Positions 42,976-53,849 of a stretch of 64,000 nucleotides of DNA are shown here, one piece after another. A program made the translations under genes and the position numbers. The DNA lies in contig NW_022881614.1 of the NCBI RefSeq assembly GCF_003369915.1, positions 1,571,001-1,635,000 on the forward strand. The letters run 5' to 3'. How positions within the stretch are numbered: position 1 is the first letter of the stretch; each line of letters begins with the position of its first letter. Source of the DNA: Drosophila miranda (taxonomy: Eukaryota; Arthropoda; Insecta; Diptera; Drosophilidae). Under the pieces are notes generated by a model. The model searched no databases and was not told where the DNA came from. It was given only the letters and a program-made list of their open reading frames with translations.

Positions 42976-45954
42976 TCAGGCACGCTCTGCCTGTGTAATT
43001 CCGTATTTCGCACCCGTGTGCGTGAACGGTCTGGAAAAGGACGTTCGTTCCGTAGGAAGATCACCCATCATTTGGGCTTGCAACTTCTGTCTGTGGATGA
43101 CGCATACCTTGCAGGAGTTTACCACCCCCTTAATGAGTTTCTGAACCTTGGGAATCCAGAACTTGGATCGGATAAGTCGCACCATTAGTTGGTTCAGAAA
43201 GGTAGAAGTTGCGATACGGCCACATGCTCTTATGAGCCCATGTTGGTCTAGGAACGGGTTCAAATTCAGGATAGAACTTGACCTTGGCACTGGCCGCTTC
43301 TCGCTTAGGCAGTGATGCTCTTGGGAGTATTCCCTGCGCTGAGTCTCTAGGATAAGAGTGCGCTCAGCTTCGGTAATGTCTTCGCTTGCAAGGTGGTCCT
43401 CTTGTCCGGTGACCAGCTTCCGGCAGCGTTTTGTAAAGCGAAGGACATAAGCACGGACTCGCAGGGCTCTCTCCAGATTGGAGAACCGATCGAGGAAGTC
43501 TTCGGATGGGCTCGGTGCAAAATGAACCTTCAGAGCACGTTGCTCGAGGGTTATCACGGGATCGTCCCCGCCTTGGACTGGCCATTGATGCCGGGGCCCT
43601 TGCAACCACGCTGGTCCGTGCCACCAGAGTTGGTTCTCGACGAGCTCCTGTAAGGATACGCCCCTGCTGGCGAGGTCGGCGAGATTTTGTGCGGACGGAA
43701 CGTGACCCCAATTCTCGACCCCGGTGGCTTGCGAAATTCTGGTCACTCGGTTGGCCACGATGGTGGTCCAGTGGCAAGCAGGCTTCTTCAGCCAGGACAG
43801 GACTATAGCGGAATCTGTCCAGAAGTAACAGGTTGTAGGTGCGCTTGGCATATTTGGCAGGATAGCCGTCGCCATTTCGGACAGCAGCACGGCGCCGCAC
43901 AGCTCTAAACGGGGGAGCGATACAGTCTTAACGGGTGCGACTTGTGTTTTCGCGGTAAGCAACTGCACCTTGACCAGGTGGTCAGTCTCGATGCGTACGT
44001 AGATCGCCGCACCGTACGCCTTTTCGGACGCATCGCAAAATCCGTGATGCTCGACCCTTACAGATGGTTCGGAGCCAATCCACCTTGGAATGCGGATCTG
44101 GTCGAGAGCGGAGTAGCTCCGCAGAAAACTCTGCCAGCGCTGACGCATCTCGGTCGGAAGATCTTCGTCCCATCCTACTTCTTGCAACCAGATCTCTTGC
44201 ATGAAGATCTTTGACCTGGGCTCCTTGAAAGGAGCTAACCAGCCCGCAGGGTCGAACAACCTTGCTATCTGGGAAAGCACCGCTCGCTTGGTATATGATG
44301 CCGTAGATGCCAGCTCTGGCGGAACGAAGAAGAAATCGTCTGTTGTCGCCTTCCAGCGAATTCCGAGAGTCTTGGCTGTGCTTTCTGCCTCGAGTTCAAG
44401 GAAGTCGGTGTGAAGGAGATGGTCATTCGGAATGGTAGTCAGGATATCCTTGTGGTTGGACGTCCATTTTCTCAGTGGAAACCCGGCAGAACTCAGGGCG
44501 GCCTGTAACTCGCGGATAGCTAGTTGAGCCTCAGTGGGAGAGTCTGCTCCCGCTAGGACGTCGTCGACATACATACAGGACCGAATGATGTCACTGGCTC
44601 TTGGGAATCGGGACTGGACATCGTCTGCAAGCCGTTGCAACACCCGGATGGCGAGAAAGGGAGCACAATTGACTCCAAAGGTGACAGTTTGCAACTCATA
44701 GTCGCGTATCTCGCCCTCCTTGTTGCGAAACAAAATTCGCTGGAAGGGGGTGTGCTTCGGATCTACCCAAATCTGCCGAAACATCTTGGTGATGTCAGCA
44801 TTGAAGACGTACCGGTAGTAGCGCCACTTCAGGATCTGAAGGGTTAAGTCGGACTGGAGAACAGGGCCGTGGTGCAGAAGGTCATTCAAGCTGATACCGT
44901 TAGTCGACGGGCTGGATGCGTTAAATACAACGCGGACTTTCGTGGTGGTGCTATCAGGCTTGAAGACAGCGTGGTGCGGCAGGTAGTAGGTTGAGGACCC
45001 ATGAGTCGGAAGAACTTCTGTCATGTGTCCAAGCTCTAGGTATTCTTGGATCACGGTGTCGTACTGCTCTTGTAGGGGACTGTTTCTTTTCAAGCGATTT
45101 TCGTTTCTTAGGAACTGGGCCAGCGCGGTTGCCCTTGAATACCCCAGATCTGACCCGAGATGATCTGGGTCGCGAAACGGTAACGTGACGACGTATTTCC
45201 CGCTTGGCGTTCTTGACGTAGTTCGGAGGAAATTTCTTTCGCAGTAAGAATCCGACTCGCTTTCTATTTTAGTAGGAATGTCCTCCACCTCCCAAAACTT
45301 TGTGAGGAGTTTGTCTAACGGAGTCTCTAGCTCGGTGGAAATTTGCGTGGAGAAGGATGCGACCCTGCCTTGTACCGTGTTTGGCACGGGGCCTGTAAGA
45401 ACCCATCCGAAAATAATCTCCTGTCCGAGGAGAGATCCACAGATGTTCGTCTGTGAGCCGCTGAAAAGGATGGATGGAAGGATGTCGGCACCAATCAGGA
45501 CATCTATTTGTGAGCTTGCGTAAAATGTCGGGTCGGCCCATGGCAGGTTCGGCAAGTCTCGCAACGAGTGTTGCGGGATCGGATGGGAGGGAAGGCTGCC
45601 TGATAGTTCCGGCAGGACATAGGCTGTGGCGTCCAAGTGTAAGCCCGGCTTAGTCGGGGAGCGGAGGGAAAAATTGCAGAGCTTCTTGGACTGAGCGGAT
45701 ATGGTCTGATTGAGGCCCGAGACCTGTGCCTGGGCGAGTCGGAATGGCAACTTAATGATCTGGAAGAGACGTTCCGTAATGAACGTCGCCTCGGAGCCCG
45801 GGTCGATTAGAGCGCGGGCGCGAAAGTTTGTCCCCAAGTGGCAAATATTAATAATAGCTGTGCCCAGGAGTACCGCCCTCTTGCCGGAGGCGAAATAGTT
45901 CTGAACGCTAGGCTGAGCTTCGGCAGGAGTCGGAAGGGGTACGGAGTTGGGCAC
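42976..45954 (-). CDS. BEL5 Pol: PR, RT, RNase H and INT N-terminus
   Basis: 992 residues without a stop. Protease motif ALIDPGSEATFITERL (DPG in place of DSG), DVLIGADILPSIL, HYGL-type RT opening LPHHAVFKPDSTTTK, VFNADITKMFRQIW, TVTFGVNCAPFLAIR and intact catalytic MYVDD (SCMYVDDVLAGADS). Then FDPAGWLAPF and RNase H HGFCDASEKAYGAAIYV. Linker WGHVPSAQNLADLASRG and integrase zinc finger (CKVCVIHRQK). It ends HTGAKYGITQ where relatives have a TGVDYAGP-type motif, so the end is aberrant. It is the second longest intact frame in the window. Confidence 0.88.
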   Translation of the reverse strand: MPNSVPLPTPAEAQPSVQNYFASGKRAVLLGTAIINICHLGTNFRARALIDPGSEATFITERLFQIIKLPFRLAQAQVSGLNQTISAQSKKLCNFSLRSPTKPGLHLDATAYVLPELSGSLPSHPIPQHSLRDLPNLPWADPTFYASSQIDVLIGADILPSILFSGSQTNICGSLLGQEIIFGWVLTGPVPNTVQGRVASFSTQISTELETPLDKLLTKFWEVEDIPTKIESESDSYCERNFLRTTSRTPSGKYVVTLPFRDPDHLGSDLGYSRATALAQFLRNENRLKRNSPLQEQYDTVIQEYLELGHMTEVLPTHGSSTYYLPHHAVFKPDSTTTKVRVVFNASSPSTNGISLNDLLHHGPVLQSDLTLQILKWRYYRYVFNADITKMFRQIWVDPKHTPFQRILFRNKEGEIRDYELQTVTFGVNCAPFLAIRVLQRLADDVQSRFPRASDIIRSCMYVDDVLAGADSPTEAQLAIRELQAALSSAGFPLRKWTSNHKDILTTIPNDHLLHTDFLELEAESTAKTLGIRWKATTDDFFFVPPELASTASYTKRAVLSQIARLFDPAGWLAPFKEPRSKIFMQEIWLQEVGWDEDLPTEMRQRWQSFLRSYSALDQIRIPRWIGSEPSVRVEHHGFCDASEKAYGAAIYVRIETDHLVKVQLLTAKTQVAPVKTVSLPRLELCGAVLLSEMATAILPNMPSAPTTCYFWTDSAIVLSWLKKPACHWTTIVANRVTRISQATGVENWGHVPSAQNLADLASRGVSLQELVENQLWWHGPAWLQGPRHQWPVQGGDDPVITLEQRALKVHFAPSPSEDFLDRFSNLERALRVRAYVLRFTKRCRKLVTGQEDHLASEDITEAERTLILETQRREYSQEHHCLSEKRPVPRSSSILNLNPFLDQHGLIRACGRIATSTFLNQLMVRLIRSKFWIPKVQKLIKGVVNSCKVCVIHRQKLQAQMMGDLPTERTSFSRPFTHTGAKYGITQAERA

Positions 45955-45959
45955 GGATT

Positions 45960-47447
45960 GGCTGGAAACTGGAGTGCCACGGTGCAGCAGCGTATGATGC
46001 CGGTCTCCACACGTGTTGCAGTTGTGGGCTCTTTGGCATTCACGAATCTGGTGACCTCTTGCGAAACAGTTTTAGCAAAGCTTTTTTGCTCGCTCCAGCT
46101 AGAGCATCAGGTCTCATCTGAAGGAATTGAGGGCATACCCGGATCGGATGGTTCTCTTTGGAGCAAAGATCACACGTTCTCCGCTTCGGATCCACAGTTG
46201 TTCCGAACGAGTGAACCCGCCTTGCAACAGGGCTTTCTTGGGAACGTTATGGGTTGGGATTGCCCTTTGAACTCTCTGACATGGGTAGACTCGCCCTGGA
46301 GTGGGCCTGAGTCTCCATGCCTGGATGGCCATCCTCGGTCACCTCGAGAGACAGGTACCGCTCCGCCAGGAACTTGTCCATAGCGTGCCAGGTGGGAATT
46401 TCGGACTTGTGTGTCACGGACTGCTGCCAAAGCTCCAAAGTCGCTTTCGGCAACTTCGCGGGTATGAGGTACACTAACACTCCGTCAGCGAAAATGCTGT
46501 CTGTGGAGACCTCGGAGTGGTTGAGTGTCGTAAGGCACTTGTGGACGGCTCTCTGAAGCTCTTTTAGCGCTGCAGCTGACTCGGTGCGGATTTGGGGCAG
46601 ACTGAAAAGGATCTTCAGCTGGGCTTTGAGTATCAGCCTCTTGTTTTGGAAACGCTCACGGAGGGCGCTCCATGCGGACGCGAACCCTTCGTTCGTGAGT
46701 GGAGCCTGTGCCACTATGTCGTGGGCCTCACCGCTTGTTTTTTTGTTGAGGTGGAACAGTTTTTCTACTGGAGCCAACCTCGGGTTCTCTATATATATGG
46801 CGGTGAACAGGTCTCGGAACGTGGGCCACTGCTGGTAGTCCCCACTGAAAACTTCAGTGTCACATGGAGGAAAACGGCAACCGCCGGAAGTCGGCACTTG
46901 AATGGCCAGTTGAGGCGTGTGAGGGACAGTCGGGGGTTCGAGCTGATCGTTCAGTTCGGCAAGGCATTGCGCGTAGACCGCGTAGCAGTCATCGCACATC
47001 CCTTGGACGTCAGCTGCCCCCTCTGGATCTACTTCCGTTATCGCCTCCACACAGGCCTCGAACTCCGCGTCCACCTTCGCCCACAGGCTTCGGAGTTGAT
47101 CTCGATGGACTTGGGAGAGCGAGCGGGTTGGTGTGCTAGCATCTGGAGCGCTGAGCTTCTGGTTGAAGCGTGTCAGTCTGCTTGCAGCCAAGGCAAACTT
47201 AGACCGTGCGGAACTGGCGACCGATTGCCATAGTGCTCGGAACCGTGCGAGGGACGACCGAGGGGAGCAACAAGGCCTCAAAGGCATGTGGTGTGTGAGC
47301 CCTGGACGTGGTCGAACCTCGCTCAGCTGGGGCCGGACGGGAAGCTGTGGGCGTAGTGATTGAGCCGTTGGAGCTTGGTGGATGGGTCAAACTCAGCGAA
47401 CTCACCCGCTTAAACTTCTTGCGAGATTTCTTCTCACCAGTGGGCAT
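45960..47447 (-). pseudogene. BEL5 gag (frameshifted)
   Basis: ATG at 47447 (MPTGEKKSRKKFKRVSSLSL) runs to about 47,200. The capsid continues in another frame at 46247-47287 (CDTEVFSGDYQQWPTFRDLF, LFSLPQIRTESAAALKELQ, WHAMDKFLAERYLSLE). The knuckle region from 46,250 to 45,960 is spread over several frames. Confidence 0.8.
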
Positions 47448-47937
47448 GGTTGGCTGATGGATTTGCGATAGCGCGTATCAGAGTCGCAAAGCAGGTGAGC
47501 GGAAATGGAGAAGTGGAAGTTGTGAACGACGAACCGTGGTTATGTGGCCTTGGCGGGATTTATCGCGAGTATTTATATAGTAGAAGTCGGCCACCGTGGC
47601 CGGAATATATAAATATAAAATACTACGATCAAATAAAAAACAAAGTGCCAACCAAGAGCGACTAATAAGGATGAGCAATGATATGGATGCACAAGGTACC
47701 CCTATATAGAGCCGGTTGCAAACGAATGTTGAAAACAATATACCCTCGAAGTGCTGGGTAGCGCTACACTTGGTGTTCCGTTACGGTCAAGCGCGGCACC
47801 GAAAAATATTCTCCCACCAACAACAGCGCTAGCAAACGGTGGAGAAGCGAAAGCGAAAGGAAAAACGAAACGAATGCACCGCTGCTGCTGCTTGTATTTG
47901 TGTGCGTATGGATGTAAGTGCTATGTACCGTGGCTTG
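47448..47937 (-). other. BEL5 leader / 5' flank, no gene
   Basis: No coding sequence seen. On the minus strand there is a TATATAAATA box near 47,570-47,580, compatible with a promoter in a 5' LTR or leader of BEL5. LTR limits cannot be set. Confidence 0.35.
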
Positions 47938-49312
47938 GGTTGACGACCCAACCCTCTAGTACCAGGCAACTAGTTCCGCACTGGTGCCGCACTAGCTACC
48001 ATTCTCACCACCCTGGTTCCAGATCGATTACCCGCAATGTATTTCAGCGGAGAATTTAACACATGCATGTCCTAGGGCGGAACCACCCCTGGTTCCCGCT
48101 CGATTACCCTTCGATTACCCGTAGCTAGGAGGTAGTTCCGAACTAGTTACCAGTAGAAAGTCAGCAACTAGTTCCCCACTCGACTACCCTTCGATTACCT
48201 GTAGCTAGCTCTGACCTAGTTACCAGTAACTAGTTCCGAACTGACTATTGGTAGTAGTCAATCTGGCAGTCTGGAATAATACAAAAATAAAAACACAATG
48301 TCTTTCATTATAACGAATAATTTTTAATTATATGATGCTTAGCCTACTCCTGGTTTTTGGCAAGACACTTCTTCTTAAACACCCTTTTCTTCATCCTTTG
48401 CATTGCCTTCCGCACAGTGTTTTCGGGGGGCTCATCGCCAGGCGGAATACATTCTGTAATTAATATTTGTTTTAATTTATATGAAAAATTTTTAAATCTC
48501 TAGAAGTGTAAATGGTATTTTACCTAGCAAAGCTGGAAAAAATTCTTTGTGGGTCCTAAGGGCCTTCTTCCCTTGGACGCCATCGACGTTATAGGCTAGA
48601 ACAATTTCCTCACTCAAAATAAAGTTTAAGCCGCTCAAAACGCCAGCTGGCTGGAGAATCGATTTCATTGCTGTTATCTGTTATCTTTCCTGCACAACGC
48701 TAACTTTGCAATGTTAGCTTCCCTTTCACTCTTACGGAGTCTACGCAAATGCCTTTTGCTCATAATTTTATTTGAAATATATAATATATATTTGCACGTA
48801 CCTGTTTATATTAATTTGATTTATTTATTAATTCTTTTCCACTTTTTTAATAAATGTTTACACAAAAGACTCTTCCAGCGATTAGATGTTGTACAGAAGT
48901 GAACAAAATCAACGCATAAAGCAAACGAGGAAAACATTCGCAGTTTGTTTGTGTAAATTCTTGTCTCTTTCATTCCACGAGCGCAACTACAGTAAAATAT
49001 CACGATTAACTTACCATTTCGGTGCTTATTGCATGTCGTGGCTCGGTAAAAACTAGCTGAGTGGGCACTGTAACTCCACGGAATTGCGGTTATTTGCCGC
49101 CTTCAAAAACAAACCGAAGGCGGCTTCGTTTTTCGGTTCTTTTTCGTCTGGTCCGCGTTCGCTTCCCGCGTAACTAGTTGCAGAACTAGTACATTGTAGT
49201 CGACGAAGACCTGGTCCGCGTTCGCATCCCGCGTAACTAGTTGCGTAGCTAGTTGCGCGGTAAACAGCGCAGAACTAGTTCGAGAGGGGTCAATTGACCC
49301 CTTTGGTTCTAC
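47938..49312. mobile_element. candidate DNA transposon with imperfect inverted ends
   Basis: The left arm (47938-48010) reads tgggttgacgacccaaccct then aactagttccgcactgg. The right arm read in reverse complement (49315 leftwards) gives ggggtcaattgacccctctc then aactagttctgcgctg, and both continue with a ctagctac block. Both arms carry further aactagtt copies (five or more left, four right). Between the arms lies one two-exon gene. No transposase is visible, so it would be non-autonomous, or a transposon-borne gene. Exact ends and target duplication are unresolved. Confidence 0.5.
48344..48668 (-). CDS. small two-exon gene inside the candidate transposon, unknown function
   Basis: Exon 1 48524-48668, exon 2 48344-48453, with a 70-bp intron that has a gtaaaa donor and an attacag acceptor; 84 residues. 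It starts MKSILQPAGVLSGLNFILSE, has a motif YNVDGVQGKKAL, then FFPALLE at the junction, and ends in a basic tail (MKKRVFKKK). The N-x-D-G-x-x-G-K pattern followed by a short helix reminds me of the C-terminal motif of insect DUF4806-type proteins, but that is a recollection, not a proven match. The protein is small and basic, so nuclear or nucleic-acid binding is possible. Further 5' exons toward 49,000 (a gtaagt donor follows an ATG at about 49,015) cannot be excluded. Confidence 0.55.
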
Positions 49313-49491
49313 AGGGAATATATACACTTTATCGGAGGTTGACCGCAGGAGCTTGCTCGGATCAAATTAAACCTTTGGAGAAGTAGGAGGCCACAACCGT
49401 TGGCAGAACGAAGTATGGTTTAATTTGGAGCTAGAGCGAGAAATGAATACATATGTATGTACATATGTATGCCACGGGAACTCGGACTGGG

Positions 49492-49621
49492 ATGGAAAAC
49501 TCGCACAAAATCACTGCACTGGTGTTGGGCTTACTTATCTTGAACTTAGAGCGATCCGCCGATGCTGGCTGGGGTAAGCTTCTCCTTATGGGGAAGGCGA
49601 AGATCCGGCTCGAAGGACCAA
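49492..49621 (+). pseudogene. truncated first part of a secreted host protein gene
   Basis: ATG at 49492 opens MENSHKITALVLGLLILN, a classical signal peptide ending near SADAGWG, then KLLLMGKAKIRLEGP. The reading is cut at 49622 by a 338-bp LTR-like repeat. There is a possible splice donor (gggtaagct) just after the AGWG codons, so the exon could also end before the insertion. I do not recognise the family. Confidence 0.45.
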
Positions 49622-49959
49622 TGTTTGTAGGAGGGCGGATCACCGGAGCGGCTTTCCAGCGACGAGTGGGAAAATATCCAAAAGAAGAGGTCAGAGTTGT
49701 TCCAATAAATATGTTCCTTGTATTTCTGTATATATGTGGACTGTAGGTGCGCGTATGTGCACGACGACAGCTTGTAGCGGGGTGGGAAACGTAACTAAAA
49801 CTAGGCCTTACGATCTATGCTCCATGATGGCTTGAGCGCCGGGTGGATCGTGGGTCGTAAAGTCTCCCGAGCGCCCCTCCGAGCGCGCGAGAGCGAGTTG
49901 AGACCGGAGCGCACGAAGTTGGCACAGTGCGCGGCAATCATCTGCTGCTGGCCTGAACA
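49622..49959 (+). repeat. solo copy of the BEL4-type LTR
   Basis: 338 bp, same length and nearly the same sequence as 40633-40970 (gcggatcaccggagcggctt ... ggcctgaaca). No BEL coding sequence lies on either side. No 5-bp flanking duplication is apparent (ccaa before, cccac after). Confidence 0.7.
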
Positions 49960-50050
49960 CCCACTGTAATTGACTGTAAATGATTATCTGTACTTGTAAT
50001 TATAGCTATAAAGAAAATGTACACAAAAAGGTTCACAAGAATCAAAATAC

Positions 50051-50463
50051 AAAACGACGGGGAACGTTGTGACTTGCTGCGGACACCGCAACTCTACGGT
50101 TATACCCGATACTAAGTCAGTATGGCTCTCCTCCGGCAGACGCCGCTAATATTAAACGACACGACAAAGAGTACGTGCGAGAGAGACAGAAAATCAGTCT
50201 GAGCGTGACGTCGGGCGCTGCGTAGCCACTGCAAATTGATTTGTTCCTATTGGCTATAAAAATGATCTGATCTGATCCAGATTCAGCAATCTGATAGATA
50301 TGGTCATTATCTATGATTCTGCGTTTTTAGTTTTCTCGAATGTGCAATATTGTGGACGCAACAGATTTTCGTCCTTTGTGTGGGCGGAAGGGGGTGGGGC
50401 GAAATTTTGAGATACACGTTTTATACTTTATACCCAATACTCATTTTGAGTATCGGGTATAAA
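50051..50463 (-). mobile_element. DINE-1-like repeat, copy d (internally deleted)
   Basis: Hairpin end at 50051 and tatacc-type end at 50463 flank a body with most of the centre deleted. A run of about 14 A follows. Confidence 0.85.
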
Positions 50464-50555
50464 AAAAAAAAAAACCCGTGCAGTCATAGCTTGTCTACTT
50501 TATGTGATTTCTTTAGAAATCGGTGTTGTTACATGAGTGAATGTGTACAATAATC

Positions 50556-50656
50556 TATTTATGTTTAAACATTCTGCAAGGGGCCGAAAGTGGCATTGTA
50601 TTGACGATAATATGTTCATGTTTGAACATTCTGCAAAGGGCCGAAAGTGGCATTGT
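50556..50656. repeat. short tandem duplication beside DINE-1 copy e
   Basis: The block aacattctgcaaggggccga...gtggcattgt occurs twice (about 50569-50600 and 50627-50655) with a single-base difference and a short spacer. Confidence 0.75.
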
Positions 50657-51766
50657 TATACCCGATACTCAAAATGAGTATTGGGGTATATTAGATTTGT
50701 GGTAAAAGTGGATGTGTGTAACGTCCAGAAGGAATCGTTTCCGACCCCATAAAGTATATATATTCTTGATCAGCATCAATAGCCGAGTCGATTGAGCCCT
50801 GTCTGTCTGTCCGGCCGTCCGTCTGTCCGTCCCCTTCAGCGCCTAGTGGTCAAAGACTATAAGAGCTAGAGCAACGATGTTTTGGATCCAGACTTCTGTG
50901 ATATGTCACTGCTACAAAAATATTTCAAAACTTCGCCCCGCCCACTTCCGCCCCCCCAAAGGACGAAAATCTGTGGCATCCACAATTTTAAAGATGTGAG
51001 AAAACCAAAAACGTAGAATCGTAGAAGATGTAGTCATCTTCTATATCTTCTAGAGTGCAAAATCTGAACCAGATCGTATAATTATTAAAGCCAGAATCAA
51101 GAAAACAATTTCATTCTTTCTCGCTCTGTCTCTCTCTAACACACAGGTTTCATGGTCGGTTTTGCCAATTGCAAAATATGAGTTCAAGGATCTCAGAACC
51201 TATAAGAGCCAGAGCAACCAAATTTGGTATCCACACTCCTGTGATATCGGACCTTGACCATTTTGTGTCAAAATTTCGCCACACCCCCTTCCGCCCCCGC
51301 AAAGGACGAAAATCTGAGGCATCCACAAATCTCAGAGACTATTAAGGCTAGAGTAAACAAATTTGGTACACACACTCCTTTAAGATGTCACTATAAAACG
51401 TTTATCTCAAAATTTCGCCCCACCCCCTTCTGCCCACACAAAGGACGAAAATCTGTTGCTTCCACAATATTGCAGATTCGAGAAAACTAAAAACGCAGAA
51501 TCATAGATAATGACCATATCTATCAGATTGCTGAATCTGGATCAGATCAGATCATTTTTATAGCCAAAAGGCACAAATCAATTTGCACTGGCTACGCAGC
51601 GCCCAACGTCACGATCAGACTGATTTTCTGTCTCTCTCGCACGCACTCTTTGTCGTGTCGTTTAATATTAGCGGCGTCTGCCGGAGGAGAGCCATACTGA
51701 CTTAGTATCGGGTATAACTGTAGAGTTGCGGTCTCCGCAGCAACTCACAACGTTCCCCCTCGTTTT
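50657..51766 (+). mobile_element. DINE-1-like repeat, copy e (full length)
   Basis: About 1.1 kb, both ends present, same structure as copy a, with a few indels. Confidence 0.88.
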
Positions 51767-52979
51767 TAGTTGTACAGTTGCACATTCGTTTTAAATGAAT
51801 ATTAATTGCGATTCCGATTGCGTTTGCCTTCGCTCCACGGGCGACCATTGAAATTGGGCCTCCATTTTTCCTCAGACTGCTATGCAAAGCGGCATTCAAC
51901 GCGGCTGGGCCAGGAACTCCATTAAGCCCTAAACCGTAACAGGCAGAGCGAGTACACTGAGAGACAAGCAAACCAAGTAGGTTGAAGCGGGATAGAGCTC
52001 AAGAAAACGATAAGCACGTAGGAGAGGGATGCAGCTAGGCTACTGACACCCACACTCGAATCTCACTCAGTCAGCAATGAGCACTTTTGCGGTAAACATA
52101 ACATTGAGGTTAAAAACGAATTTAAAATTAGAAAATCCTACAACAAAAATTAATTAAGAAGCATGTTAGCAATTTTCTTGAGTGCAGGCTCATCATGCTG
52201 TTCCTGGATTTGAGTTGATTGTGTGCGGTGGCCTGCCCTGATGTCTACACCGCAGAGAAAACTAGGTCTCTGAATAATGAAAATTTAATTATATGCTTAA
52301 TAAAACATCTCCGGAAAGTTCCAGCCCGCCCACACCCGCAGGAGCTAAACGAGTAGAGATTTGCTCAATTTGCATTTGCCTGGGCACAATATTCCCTTGT
52401 ACTTTTGCTTACATTTTCAATTAGCCATTGATTGGTGCTGCTGTGCGTGAGGGGGGAGAGGATAGAATATGTCTTCACGGTCGAATGCAATACCAAAGTA
52501 CTATGCATACTCCAACTTAGAATTGACTTATTTGTTGGCCAGCTCTGCAATGTGGCCAATGGAAAGATCATATTCTGTGCTTATTAACTCTTACCTGGGC
52601 ACCTGGGCACGGAAGGCGGCAATCCAAGATGGCCGGCGCGCCGGCGTCCTCTCAAAAATATTCCTTTGCAAGGCAGCGAAAAGTGTACAATACATATGTA
52701 ATCTTCTATGTAATTAGATTTTTATATTAATCACTTTAGAACTTAATCAATCAAGAAGCTACACATCAGTAATTGCATTGCAATGTGATCAGTTTTTGGC
52801 AAAATTTGGAACAAAACAATAATCACAGCGTCTGAACTTATTTCAATCTTTCCCTAACACGTCCTCAACAACTGATCAAGACCAGTGTTGGAAAATTAGC
52901 ATGTCCTTCGACTTGCGATACATATTATCGATATTCAATAACAAAGAAATTAAACAATATTCTGAAGAAAATAGTTGCT
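51767..52979. other. intergenic, no gene recognised
   Basis: AT-rich sequence without coding stretches, RNA genes or repeats that I recognise. A small GC-rich palindromic ggccggcgcgccggc lies near 52,630. Confidence 0.4.
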
Positions 52980-53533
52980 TTAATAGCTATAATCATCACT
53001 AAGCTCAGGAAAACCAGCAGAATCAATGTCTCTCACTGACTCTGAATAATATTCATTACCATTGTAATCGCCGTTGAAATCACCATTTGGGTCACCATTG
53101 TAATCATCATCGCCAATAGCATTACCATCGGCAAAATTGTTACCATCGCCAATTTCAAGGTTATATTCCGACGGCATCTGACGCACAAAATTATTTTTAG
53201 CTTTCTTTGGCTCGGGTGGCAATCCCGCCTCTGAGAGCATGGGCGGCTCGACTTTCTTCCTACGTTTTCTGACATGAGCGTCCCCGGGTCCGCATCATCG
53301 TCGCCGACTTGGCACACCTCCACCTTCCAGCACGCGCCATTATTCCTCACAATGAATGCCTCCTCGCAGCCACAGCCGCTTTGACAGCGATGGAAGCACT
53401 CGAGGCCGCGGCAGCTGCCGTAGCAGTAATGGTAACAGTCGAAGTAGGTAGTGCCATGACAGGGAACAGCTGGATGCGCGCTCGCCAGCTTTATCGAGAG
53501 CAAGCAGAGGGCCACAAGGATGAAAGACTTCAT
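52980..53533 (-). pseudogene. secreted TIL-type (trypsin-inhibitor-like) protein, one frameshift
   Basis: I start at ATG 53533 (context gcaATGa), because MKSFILVALCLLSIKLASA is a clean signal peptide; an upstream in-frame ATG at 53557 adds only eight residues. The mature part has ten cysteines in about 55 residues (CHGTTYFDCYHYC ... CQSGCGCEEAF ... CWKVEVC), the number expected for a TIL protease-inhibitor domain. A single base is missing in the CCCC run at 53282-53285, after which the other frame encodes a basic stretch (KRRKK). It then continues with a D/N/G/Y-rich tail with NGD repeats, ending PELSDDYSY. With the base the protein would be 184 residues. Expected role: secreted serine-protease inhibitor. 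The frameshift may be real decay or a sequencing error. Confidence 0.75.
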
Positions 53534-53849
53534 TGCGGCAGCACCGAAAAGCGACAATAACTGAATCGAAAGCCCATTCCAGAGCGTGACTCTCGGCCGC
53601 TGCCAATTGGAAATGCAATTCGAAACCGGTACGTATCAAATCGATTGGATTCTGCCCTTAATTGCTATCCACTAACGTAACAGATTACTTCTAAACAAAT
53701 CCATGTATATTCATCACTAATTGAATCATCTTTCATTGATCTCGCCAATGAAGACCATCCATAATAGTGGGCTTAGGAATTAGAAGAACTGTCGTATGAA
53801 CCTGAATCCGAATACTGGTGTCAATCCATCACACGTCATAGATTGGTGC

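Larger units (their letters stand above)
42122..47447 (-). mobile_element. BEL5: BEL/Pao element, GC-rich
   Basis: gag, PR, RT, RNase H and INT on the minus strand, with distinctly higher GC than the other elements. A 992-residue pol stretch is uninterrupted. Lesions: frameshifts in gag near 47,250 and 46,000-46,250, a deletion at the integrase first Asp, and one stop near the integrase end. LTRs are not identified. Confidence 0.87.

Noticed and set aside
53557-53559. Upstream in-frame ATG of the TIL gene
   Set aside because: It adds eight residues before a well formed signal peptide; the ATG at 53533 has a better context and gives a standard secreted precursor.
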